A stretch of DNA of 5,653 nucleotides. It comes from Candidatus Thermokryptus sp. (GTDB lineage: Bacteria; Bacteroidota; Ignavibacteria; Kryptoniales; Kryptoniaceae). The notes beneath the pieces were generated by a model. That model ran no database searches. It saw only the letters and a program-made list of their open reading frames with translations, and was not told the DNA's origin. Every line of letters starts with the position of its first letter. Position 1 is the first letter of the stretch. The stretch spans positions 1 through 5,653 of the forward strand of contig JAPYWO010000114.1 in assembly GCA_028276305.1 (NCBI GenBank), in the 5' to 3' direction. Below, in pieces: positions 1-5,653 of the stretch. The position numbers and the translations under genes are program-made.

Positions 1-771
1 CCGGAGGAGATTGAACTTATAAAGAAAGCCGTCAACATAACGACGAAGGCGCACAGACAAATTATGATGTCTTGCGAGCCAGGGATGTATGAGTATGAGC
101 TTCAAGCTGTTGCTGAATATGTTTTTACGAAACTTGGAGCTGAATATACCGCTTTCCCATCAATCATCGGTTCGGGCGAAAATTCCGTCATACTTCATTA
201 TAGTTCAAACAGGAAAAAGATAAAGGATGGGGATTTGATAGTAGTAGATATCGGTGCTGAATATCATAATTACTGTGCTGATGTCACAAGGACAATCCCG
301 GCTAATGGTAAATTTTCACCTGAGCAAAGGGAGATTTACGAGATAGTTTTAAGGGCTCAAGAAGAAACGATAAAATTGGTTCGCCCCGGTGTAAGCTTTA
401 TTGACCTTCAGCTCAAAGCTCGTGATGTTATAGCTGAGGGTTTGGTTAAACTTGGCATAATAAAGGACAAAAACGACGCAACGAAGTATTTCATGCACGG
501 TGTCGCACATCATCTCGGGCTTGATGTTCACGACATCGGCGTTCCCGGGAATCTTGAGCCGGGAATGGTTATAGCGATTGAACCAGGAATTTACATTCCA
601 GCGGGTTCTGATTGCGACCCGAAATACTGGAACATCGGTATTAGAATTGAGGATGATGTCCTCGTTACAAAAGATGGTTGCATTATTTTATCATCGGATG
701 CACCTAAAACGATTGAAGAAATAGAACGCTTGATGAGGCGAAAGGGCATTGGGAATGAGCCGATTGATTGA
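1..771 (+). CDS. pepP: Xaa-Pro aminopeptidase (PepP type, M24 family), 5'-partial
   Basis: This is the C-terminal catalytic part of a metallopeptidase that removes an N-terminal residue preceding proline, probably in cytosolic peptide turnover. The frame is open from base 1 (PEEIELIKKA...), so the true start lies upstream; the ATG at 64 is internal. The 256 visible codons correspond to the 'pita-bread' domain; the family is usually about 430-460 residues, so the N-terminal domain is missing. Counting from the Met at 64, the five expected dinuclear metal ligands are present: D62 (VVDIGAEY), D73 (DVTRT), H149 (HGVAHHLGLDVHD), E173 (IEPGIY) and E196 (GIRIEDD). The accessory histidines H145 and H156 are also kept. 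The D-D spacing (11) and E-E spacing (23) match E. coli PepP as I remember it, and the ending SSDAPKTIEEIERLM resembles the PepP C-terminus. This favours PepP over methionine aminopeptidase or PepQ prolidase. The next gene begins 83 bases downstream on the same strand. Confidence 0.93.
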   Translation, partial: PEEIELIKKAVNITTKAHRQIMMSCEPGMYEYELQAVAEYVFTKLGAEYTAFPSIIGSGENSVILHYSSNRKKIKDGDLIVVDIGAEYHNYCADVTRTIPANGKFSPEQREIYEIVLRAQEETIKLVRPGVSFIDLQLKARDVIAEGLVKLGIIKDKNDATKYFMHGVAHHLGLDVHDIGVPGNLEPGMVIAIEPGIYIPAGSDCDPKYWNIGIRIEDDVLVTKDGCIILSSDAPKTIEEIERLMRRKGIGNEPID

Positions 772-854
772 ATTTCAATAGTTTTTTATTTGCATTTTTT
801 GACTTCGCAGATTAAATTGACATCGCTTTGGACAAATAAAGAGATTCGTTTTTT

Positions 855-2168
855 ATGAAACCGCTTTATCTTATAATGCCCGATGGAACGGTCAAGCAGA
901 TAAATCCATTTACGGAGAGCGAGGTTTGGTCTGTTCCAGGAAGAAACAATAAGCCGATAACAAATGAGGTCCCAGAGACGGCTAAACCGCTTGAGGTTCA
1001 TCCAGTTGAGGACTATTGCTCATTTTGTCAAAAGAGATATTACGAGACACCACCTGAGAAGTCACGGCTTGTTAAGCTTCCGGATGGAAGTTACAAAAGG
1101 ATAGATTATCTACCGCCTGATAAGTACTTTGATAGTGTTGCGGAGTTTAGAAGGGTTGGGAATTTGTTTGAGATTGTTACGCTTGATTATTGGCGGAAAA
1201 ATTACGAATACAAATTCACGAAGGAAAAAGAGAATTGGCGAAATCTTTATCTTGAAAATCCAGCTGGAATGAAACATGTCCTTGATTTGATCCATTATAA
1301 ACTTCGCATGATGGGGAAGACGCCGGAGGAGATTAACTCAATGCCCACTGATGAAAAGATAAAAATGGCTGATAGTTTTTTCGGTGGATGTCATGAATTG
1401 ATAATTGCCCGCAGGCACTATATTGACGGGGCTAAATGGACGAGCGATCTGTGTTCATCGGGGGAATTGACCCAGGAGGAACATTATTGGTATTTTAAGT
1501 TTACGATTGATGCGATGGTTGATATAATGAAAACAAATCGTTATGTCAGATATATCGCTGTGTTTCAGAATTGGTTAAGACCAGCGGGAGCATCTTTTGA
1601 TCATCTTCATAAACAGCTCGTTGGACTTGATGGTTGGGGAGCGACAATTGAAAGACAAATTGCAATGGTTAGGGAAAATCCGAATGTTTATAATGAGTAT
1701 GCTGTGAATTTCGCGGGTTATCATAATCTTGTTTTTGCTGAAAATGAAAATGCGATTGCTTTTGCTGGTTTTGGGCATCGTTTTCCAACAATCGCCATCT
1801 ATTCAAAGTCAAAAGCTGGGCGACCTTTTGAAGTTAGCGATAAAGAACTCCGCGATATGAGCGATCTTGTCCACGCAATTCACTCAGCGATGGGGAATCA
1901 AATCCCTTGCAATGAGGAATGGTATTACACACCTTTTGATTCCGTCTATAAAATGCCTTGGCATATCTTGATAAAGTGGAGAATAAATGTCCCTGCGGGA
2001 TTTGAAGGAGGGACGAACATTTACATAAATCCAATCACGCCGATTGAGCTACGCGATAAACTTGTCCCTCGCCTTTTTGAGCTTAGGGATAAAGGCAAAA
2101 TTTCAAACCTTTTGATAGCCGAAGAGTGTAAAGTTGAGCCAAATCCTTTGAAGTATTATCAACAGTAG
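855..2168 (+). CDS. GalT-like nucleotidyltransferase-fold protein, DUF4921 type, substrate unknown
   Basis: A 437-residue protein resembling galactose-1-phosphate uridylyltransferase (HIT superfamily), best matched from memory to the uncharacterised DUF4921 group. The N-terminal PDGTVKQINPFTESEVW and VPGRNNKP echo the GalT opening 'NPLTGEWV..'. Residues aligning with the GalT structural zinc site are C55 and C58 (CSFC), H188 (CHELIIARRH, with the C-to-H spacing of 9 seen in GalT) and H250. The catalytic-type HxHxQ motif is H250-L-H252-K-Q254, preceded by VFQNWLRPAGASF, which corresponds to GalT 'VFENKG..GCS'. H252 would be the nucleophile that takes the uridylyl (or other nucleotidyl) group. 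It is about 90 residues longer than E. coli GalT, with extra sequence at about 60-175. There is no signal peptide, so it should be cytosolic. The ATG at 855 lacks a good SD; only AAAGAG at 838-843 is nearby. The fold and active site are read from motifs. Sugar specificity cannot be inferred, and no sugar-metabolism gene lies nearby. Confidence 0.85.
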   Translation: MKPLYLIMPDGTVKQINPFTESEVWSVPGRNNKPITNEVPETAKPLEVHPVEDYCSFCQKRYYETPPEKSRLVKLPDGSYKRIDYLPPDKYFDSVAEFRRVGNLFEIVTLDYWRKNYEYKFTKEKENWRNLYLENPAGMKHVLDLIHYKLRMMGKTPEEINSMPTDEKIKMADSFFGGCHELIIARRHYIDGAKWTSDLCSSGELTQEEHYWYFKFTIDAMVDIMKTNRYVRYIAVFQNWLRPAGASFDHLHKQLVGLDGWGATIERQIAMVRENPNVYNEYAVNFAGYHNLVFAENENAIAFAGFGHRFPTIAIYSKSKAGRPFEVSDKELRDMSDLVHAIHSAMGNQIPCNEEWYYTPFDSVYKMPWHILIKWRINVPAGFEGGTNIYINPITPIELRDKLVPRLFELRDKGKISNLLIAEECKVEPNPLKYYQQ

Positions 2169-2197
2169 CGTGATCAAAAATAAAAAGTTTTTAAATC

Positions 2198-3781
2198 ATG
2201 CTGAAAAAGGTTTTGTCCCTTCTTTTTTCACTTTCCTTGTCTCTCCTCTCACAATCTTACGAGTATGATTATCTCATAAAAAATGCGAGGATAATTGACG
2301 GGACAGGTGCTCCATGGTTTATCGGCGATGTTGCAATAAAGGGGGACAAGATTGTAGAGGTGGGGTACGAACTTGATAAGAACAAGGCGAAGGAAGTCAT
2401 CAACGCAAAAGGTTTATATCTTGCTCCAGGTTTTATTGATATACATTCGCACGCCAGAGGTGGTTTGGTTTTTGAACCAACTATGGAAAATCTTCTAAGA
2501 CAGGGCGTTACAACTGTGATGGAGGGAAATGATGGTTCTTCGCCTCTTCCGTTAAGAATTTCTTTTGAAGAATTCGGGAAATTACAGCTTGGAGTTAACA
2601 TCGGCTTTTTTGGCGGGCATGGAAGCGTTAGGGATTCAGTCATCGGTTGGGAAAATAGAAAGGCAACGAAGGAAGAGATTGAACGGATGAAGGAGATCGT
2701 TGAAGAGGCGATGAAGGAAGGTGCGTTTGGAATTTCAACAGGGCTTATTTATCCACCGGGTTCTTTTGGCGATACAGAGGAGATTATTGAATTGGCGAAA
2801 GTTGCCGGGAAATATGGCGGAATTTACATAACGCATATGAGAAGCGAATCAAACAAAATTATGGAAGCATTGGAGGAAGCCATTAAAATTGGGAAAGAAG
2901 CTAAAATTCCTGTGCAGATAACACATCATAAAATTGTCGGTCGTGCAAATTGGGGGATGAGCTTGAGGACGCTCCTGCGAATTGAAAGAGCAAGGGAAGA
3001 GGAAGGAGTTGATATAACACTTGATCAGTATCCTTACACTGCAACTCATACTGGAATAACTGTCTTAGTTCCGGGTTGGGCTCAGGAGGGCGGGGTTGAA
3101 AAATTAATTGAGAGGTTGAAAAATCCAGAGTTGAGAAATTTGATAAAGCAAGGGATAATTGAAAATATGAAAAGTGATCGTGGGAGTGGCGACCCAAACA
3201 ACATCCAAATTGGAAGTTGCAGATGGAAACCTGAATATCAAGGGAAGACGCTTTCGCAGATTTTGATTGAAAGAGGTGTTGAGCCAAGTTTTGAAAATTC
3301 AGCCGAGCTTGTCATTGAGATAATTGAAAATGGCGGTGCTATGGCGATTTATCATTCGTTGAGCGAGGAAGACCTTCAAAGGATTATTCGTTTTCCTTGG
3401 ACGATGCACGCAAGCGATGGCGGAGTTGCCAAGCCAGGTATGGGATTTCCGCATCCAAGAACTTATGGAACTTTTCCGAGGGTGATCGCAAGATATGTAA
3501 AGGAGTTGGGCATATTGACCCTTGAAGAAGCCATAAGAAAAATGACATCACTACCTGCTTGGCGACTTAAACTTTTCAACCGCGGTTTGATTAGACCCGG
3601 ATTTTATGCCGATATAGTCGTATTTGACTTTGAAAAGTTCAAGGATAGAGCAACTTTTGAAAATCCACATCAATATGCCGAGGGCGTCGTTCATCTTTGG
3701 GTGAATGGTGTCCTAACGATAAAAGATGGAAGTTTGACCGGGAAAACCGGTGGAAGGATTTTGAAGCGAGGTGAGAGATAA
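2198..3781 (+). CDS. Secreted N-acyl-D-amino-acid deacylase-like amidohydrolase
   Basis: A 527-residue zinc amidohydrolase of the D-aminoacylase family, expected to hydrolyse N-acyl-D-amino acids or related amides. Residues 1-20 form a typical signal peptide: LKK, then a Leu/Ser-rich core ending near SQS before YEYD. It has no lipobox Cys, so it is probably periplasmic or secreted. Next come the small beta-sandwich strand (YLIKNARIIDGTGAP) and the TIM barrel. The metal-site candidates are H83 and H85 (DIHSH), D112 (GNDGSS), H213 (ITHMRSE), H243 (ITHHK) and D407 (HASDGG). Position 112 lies 27 residues after H85, exactly where the family has its bridging Cys (C96 in the Alcaligenes enzyme), so this copy carries Asp instead. 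The C-terminal ADIVVFD, DRATFENPHQYAEG and VNGVLTIKDG are hallmark motifs of the family. It starts 29 bases after the GalT-like gene, suggesting cotranscription. The ATG has no SD, only A/U-rich sequence. The family assignment is firm; the substrate is not. Confidence 0.88.
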   Translation: MLKKVLSLLFSLSLSLLSQSYEYDYLIKNARIIDGTGAPWFIGDVAIKGDKIVEVGYELDKNKAKEVINAKGLYLAPGFIDIHSHARGGLVFEPTMENLLRQGVTTVMEGNDGSSPLPLRISFEEFGKLQLGVNIGFFGGHGSVRDSVIGWENRKATKEEIERMKEIVEEAMKEGAFGISTGLIYPPGSFGDTEEIIELAKVAGKYGGIYITHMRSESNKIMEALEEAIKIGKEAKIPVQITHHKIVGRANWGMSLRTLLRIERAREEEGVDITLDQYPYTATHTGITVLVPGWAQEGGVEKLIERLKNPELRNLIKQGIIENMKSDRGSGDPNNIQIGSCRWKPEYQGKTLSQILIERGVEPSFENSAELVIEIIENGGAMAIYHSLSEEDLQRIIRFPWTMHASDGGVAKPGMGFPHPRTYGTFPRVIARYVKELGILTLEEAIRKMTSLPAWRLKLFNRGLIRPGFYADIVVFDFEKFKDRATFENPHQYAEGVVHLWVNGVLTIKDGSLTGKTGGRILKRGER

Positions 3782-3786
3782 TTTTA

Positions 3787-3829
3787 AAATTCAAAAAGTT
3801 TTCTTTAAATTTAACCTGCGTTTGAATTT
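3787..3829. repeat. Inverted repeat in the leader upstream of secG
   Basis: AAATTCAAA (3787-3795) and TTTGAATTT (3821-3829) are exact reverse complements, 9 bases each, separated by 25 bases. An overlapping perfect 12-base palindrome, AATTTTAAAATT, spans 3780-3791 across the stop of the amidohydrolase gene. The stem has only one G:C pair and no T-run follows, so it is not a convincing rho-independent terminator. It could be an operator-like site or simply chance in AT-rich DNA. The rest of the 75-base gap shows no clear promoter. Confidence 0.3.
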
Positions 3830-3856
3830 GTAAAAACAAAAGATGTCGGCTTTTAA

Positions 3857-4213
3857 ATGTATAGCGTTTTAGTTGCGATTGAGATAATTATAGCGGTTTT
3901 GTTGATAATTTTTGTCTTGCTTCAGGCAGGAAGAGGTGGCGGTCTTGCAGGTGCGTTCGGTGGAGCTGGATTTGGAACTGTTTTCGGAATTAGAAGAACG
4001 GCTGATTTTTTAAGTAAAGCAACGATAACTTTGGGTGCTCTTTTTCTTTTGCTCGCAATTATAATCAACCTGTTCTTTTTACCGGGCAAGACACCAGAAA
4101 GTGTCAGGGAAAGCGTAATCCAGCAAAGGGCTAAATCGGTTCCGCCCGTAACTGTTCCTGCTCCTCAACCAGCTCAATCTCAACCTGCTGCGACACCGCA
4201 GGAACAGAAATAG
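3857..4213 (+). CDS. secG: Preprotein translocase subunit SecG
   Basis: SecG is the small membrane partner of SecY and SecE, and it assists SecA-driven protein export. The 118 residues show the standard plan: TM helix 1 at about 3-23 (a hydrophobic run ending LLQAG), a Gly-rich cytoplasmic loop at 25-45 (GRGGGLAGAFGGAGFG, then TVFG), the conserved RRTADFLSKAT, and TM helix 2 at about 56-75. A polar tail follows (76-118), rich in Pro, Gln and Ala at 96-115 (for example PAPQPAQSQPAATPQ). Such tails vary within the family and are probably unstructured. The ATG at 3857 is chosen because TM helix 1 starts directly after it. The ATG at 3843 is out of frame and stops quickly. No SD precedes the start; the leader is TTTTAA immediately before the ATG. 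It lies 75 bases after the amidohydrolase and 60 bases before the next gene. Confidence 0.95.
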   Translation: MYSVLVAIEIIIAVLLIIFVLLQAGRGGGLAGAFGGAGFGTVFGIRRTADFLSKATITLGALFLLLAIIINLFFLPGKTPESVRESVIQQRAKSVPPVTVPAPQPAQSQPAATPQEQK

Positions 4214-4262
4214 CTTGATTTCGGAATAGGTCTTTATGGTGATGGGTTAGGTAAAAATGAAA

Positions 4263-4276
4263 AAGGAGATGATGTG
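4263..4276 (+). promoter_or_regulatory. Strong Shine-Dalgarno site deciding a GTG start
   Basis: AAGGAGATGAT directly precedes GTG 4274 and differs at one base from a full anti-SD complement (AAGGAGGTGAT). The AGGAG core (4264-4268) is 5 bases from the start codon. It is the only good SD site among the starts visible in this window, and it supports the GTG over the out-of-frame ATGs at 4257 and 4272. Confidence 0.75.
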
Positions 4277-5653
4277 GAAACGCATTTATTGAATGTTTTA
4301 AGCGAATCGCTTGAGTTCTTATATGTTCTCTTTCCGGTTGTGTCGCTTGTTGTTCTTTCCTACAGGTTGACAGCTGAAACCGGAAGAAGAACAGGTTCAT
4401 CCCTGTTTTTCTTCTCCACTGTTTTTTATCTCATCGGGGTTTATGTGTCATTTTACATAACATTAAGATTTGGCATTATCACTAATTCGGAACTTGTCGT
4501 AATTCACTTATTTTACCTTGCGGGAGGTTTTCTGCTTGTTCTTGGTTCAATCTCGCTTTATAATTTCTTCATCAGAGCTACAAATATAGGCGATTTGAAC
4601 ACCGCTTTTAAAAAGGTCGCTCTTTTCGGTTTAATTTATGTCATATTTTTGCTTCCCTATTTTTTGACAGGGTCGTATGGCAAGTCCCTTTATGTCTTCA
4701 CTGATGTTTTTTATGTTTTGATACAACTGCAATTTTTCATCGCTTATTTTATTTTCGGCGAGGCGGTTTTCACAAATAAAATCGTTTGCGATAAAGCACC
4801 AAGAAGGAGTAGATTCGTCAAGGTAATTTCATTTTACTATCTTCTTGAACCAAATTTATGGCTTTGGTCTTTAAGAGCCGGGCTTTCTAATGCAGTGCTT
4901 GATAGGATTTTTCTTTTTACTGAAACGGTCGGGGTAATCGTCGCTGGATTTTTAACTTTTAACATTCTTCATATTTTAATTTCCCACACTCCGCTTATCG
5001 TCAAGGAACATAGACATAGATATATTGGCGCTGTAAAGTCGGGTTTTGTACGGCGACTTACAATTATTGCGGTTTTTATCGGCGTCACTATAATTTTTGC
5101 GGGAACATTAATAACAGGATTTTTATTTGATGTTCAAGAGCAGGTATTTTTGGAAGAACTCTCATCGGATGCCAAAGCTTTAAGTGTTTTCGCTCGTGAA
5201 AGTGAACGAGAAGTTGAGAGTTTCGCTTTAAAAGTTCGGCTTTTGATGAAAGAGGGTATGAAGACAGAAAAGATCAAAGATACGATCAGGAATTTGAAAG
5301 AAAGATACGGTGAGTTGATCTCAAATGTCTTTTTCTTTGAGAGTTCTGGTAAAATTTTTTATTCTTATCCCGATGATATCGGGGTTGATATTTCACAAAG
5401 GGTTCAATTTCTGCGTGGGGAGGCAAGCGTATCTTCGTTTTTCAGAGATGAGAAAGGTTTTTACCATTTCTTGATACTTTATCCCGATATTTCTGAAACG
5501 GGGAAATTGCAAGGTGGAATAGGGGTTGAACTTAATTTTGAAAAACTGCTGGAACAGATTAAATCACTGCTTAAGAAGAGGTCAAATCTTGTGATGTTAG
5601 ATGACTCTTTAAATATCATCTCTGCCGATGTGAGAAATTTTGTTGGAGCGAAT
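4274..5653 (+). CDS. Polytopic membrane sensor with Cache-like domain, 3'-partial (likely signalling protein)
   Basis: An open frame of 460 codons runs from GTG 4274 off the window end. No in-frame ATG occurs until about codon 325. The GTG is chosen because AAGGAGATGAT ends directly before it, with the AGGAG core at 4264-4268 and a 5-base spacer. Hydrophobic segments lie at about 13-30, 43-64, 74-98, 115-132, 140-161, 212-236 and 262-284, about seven membrane helices, with a weaker one near 187-200. After the last helix, residues 286-460 form a soluble region: an alpha-helical stretch (about 290-345), then NVFFFESSGKIFYSYPDD and GVDIS, and later LQGGIGVELNFEKLLEQI. That wording is typical of Cache (PAS-like) extracytoplasmic sensing domains. 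The family usually continues through another helix into HAMP plus histidine kinase, methyl-accepting or diguanylate cyclase modules, but none of that is visible here. A histidine kinase is my best guess for the output, but it is unproven. I do not recognise the N-terminal helical bundle. Confidence 0.8.
   Translation, partial: METHLLNVLSESLEFLYVLFPVVSLVVLSYRLTAETGRRTGSSLFFFSTVFYLIGVYVSFYITLRFGIITNSELVVIHLFYLAGGFLLVLGSISLYNFFIRATNIGDLNTAFKKVALFGLIYVIFLLPYFLTGSYGKSLYVFTDVFYVLIQLQFFIAYFIFGEAVFTNKIVCDKAPRRSRFVKVISFYYLLEPNLWLWSLRAGLSNAVLDRIFLFTETVGVIVAGFLTFNILHILISHTPLIVKEHRHRYIGAVKSGFVRRLTIIAVFIGVTIIFAGTLITGFLFDVQEQVFLEELSSDAKALSVFARESEREVESFALKVRLLMKEGMKTEKIKDTIRNLKERYGELISNVFFFESSGKIFYSYPDDIGVDISQRVQFLRGEASVSSFFRDEKGFYHFLILYPDISETGKLQGGIGVELNFEKLLEQIKSLLKKRSNLVMLDDSLNIISADVRNFVGAN

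Noticed and set aside
767..787. Small hairpin ATTGA-ATT-TCAAT followed by a T-run, after the pepP stop
   Set aside because: A 5-base stem with one G:C pair is too weak to call a rho-independent terminator.
798..830. Possible promoter before the GalT-like gene: TTTG then TCGCTTTG, or TTGACA at 817-822
   Set aside because: The TAnnTTTG-type box lacks the TA and its spacing is long. The perfect TTGACA has no TATAAT-like box 16-18 bases downstream.
1323..1334. CCGGAGGAGATT repeated from bases 1-12
   Set aside because: Both copies encode Pro-Glu-Glu-Ile in frame within unrelated genes; ordinary codon coincidence.
2269..2643. 124-codon open frame on the - strand
   Set aside because: It is antisense to the well-supported amidohydrolase gene and its translation has no recognisable motif; it is a shadow of coding sequence.
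2901..3287. 128-codon open frame on the - strand
   Set aside because: It also lies wholly inside the amidohydrolase gene, has low-complexity Ser/Leu/Gln content and no family resemblance.
3817..3830. TGCGTTTG and TGAATTTG as Bacteroidota-type -7 boxes upstream of secG
   Set aside because: Both miss the conserved A at position 2 and no good TTTG -33 box sits about 19 bases upstream.
3843..3872. Earlier ATG at 3843 as the secG start
   Set aside because: It is out of frame with SecG and reaches a stop within ten codons.
4131..4400. 89-codon - strand frame covering the secG 3' end and the gap after it
   Set aside because: It overlaps both the SecG tail and the SD-supported start of the sensor gene on the other strand, and its composition looks like a reverse reading of those.

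Overview
The window is a compact, single-strand bacterial segment. Five genes lie head to tail on the + strand, with gaps of 29 to 83 bases, and nothing supportable is coded on the - strand. Base composition is AT-leaning and the proteins are rich in Lys, Glu, Ile and Arg. Most starts have U/A-rich leaders without a Shine-Dalgarno (SD) site. SecG has the Gly-rich loop and 'RRTADFLSKAT' wording I associate with the Chlorobi/Ignavibacteria/Kryptonia side of the FCB (Bacteroidota-like) group. Assignment to that group, possibly a thermophile, is inference from memory and composition, not a demonstrated identity.

Layout: (1) bases 1-771, the catalytic C-terminal part of a PepP-type Xaa-Pro aminopeptidase whose start lies upstream of the window; (2) 855-2168, a diverged galactose-1-phosphate uridylyltransferase-like protein of the DUF4921 type, with an apparently intact zinc and HxHxQ active site but unknown substrate; (3) 2198-3781, an exported N-acyl-D-amino-acid deacylase-like amidohydrolase with Asp where the family's bridging Cys is expected; (4) 3857-4213, SecG, a small subunit of the Sec translocon; (5) 4274 to the window end, the N-terminal 460 codons of a large polytopic membrane sensor with a Cache-like extracytoplasmic domain. 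Gene 5 starts at GTG behind a strong SD and has no early ATG.

How they fit together: spacing and shared orientation allow one transcription unit, but no strong promoter or terminator is visible between genes. PepP and the amidohydrolase could both act in peptide or amino-acid recycling, and SecG supports the export that the amidohydrolase and the sensor need. The GalT-like protein has no obvious partner here. I see no mobile element, CRISPR array, RNA gene or defence-type system, and I do not claim a new multi-gene system. The points most worth a second look are the Cys-to-Asp metal-site change, the orphan GalT-like enzyme and the architecture of the truncated sensor.
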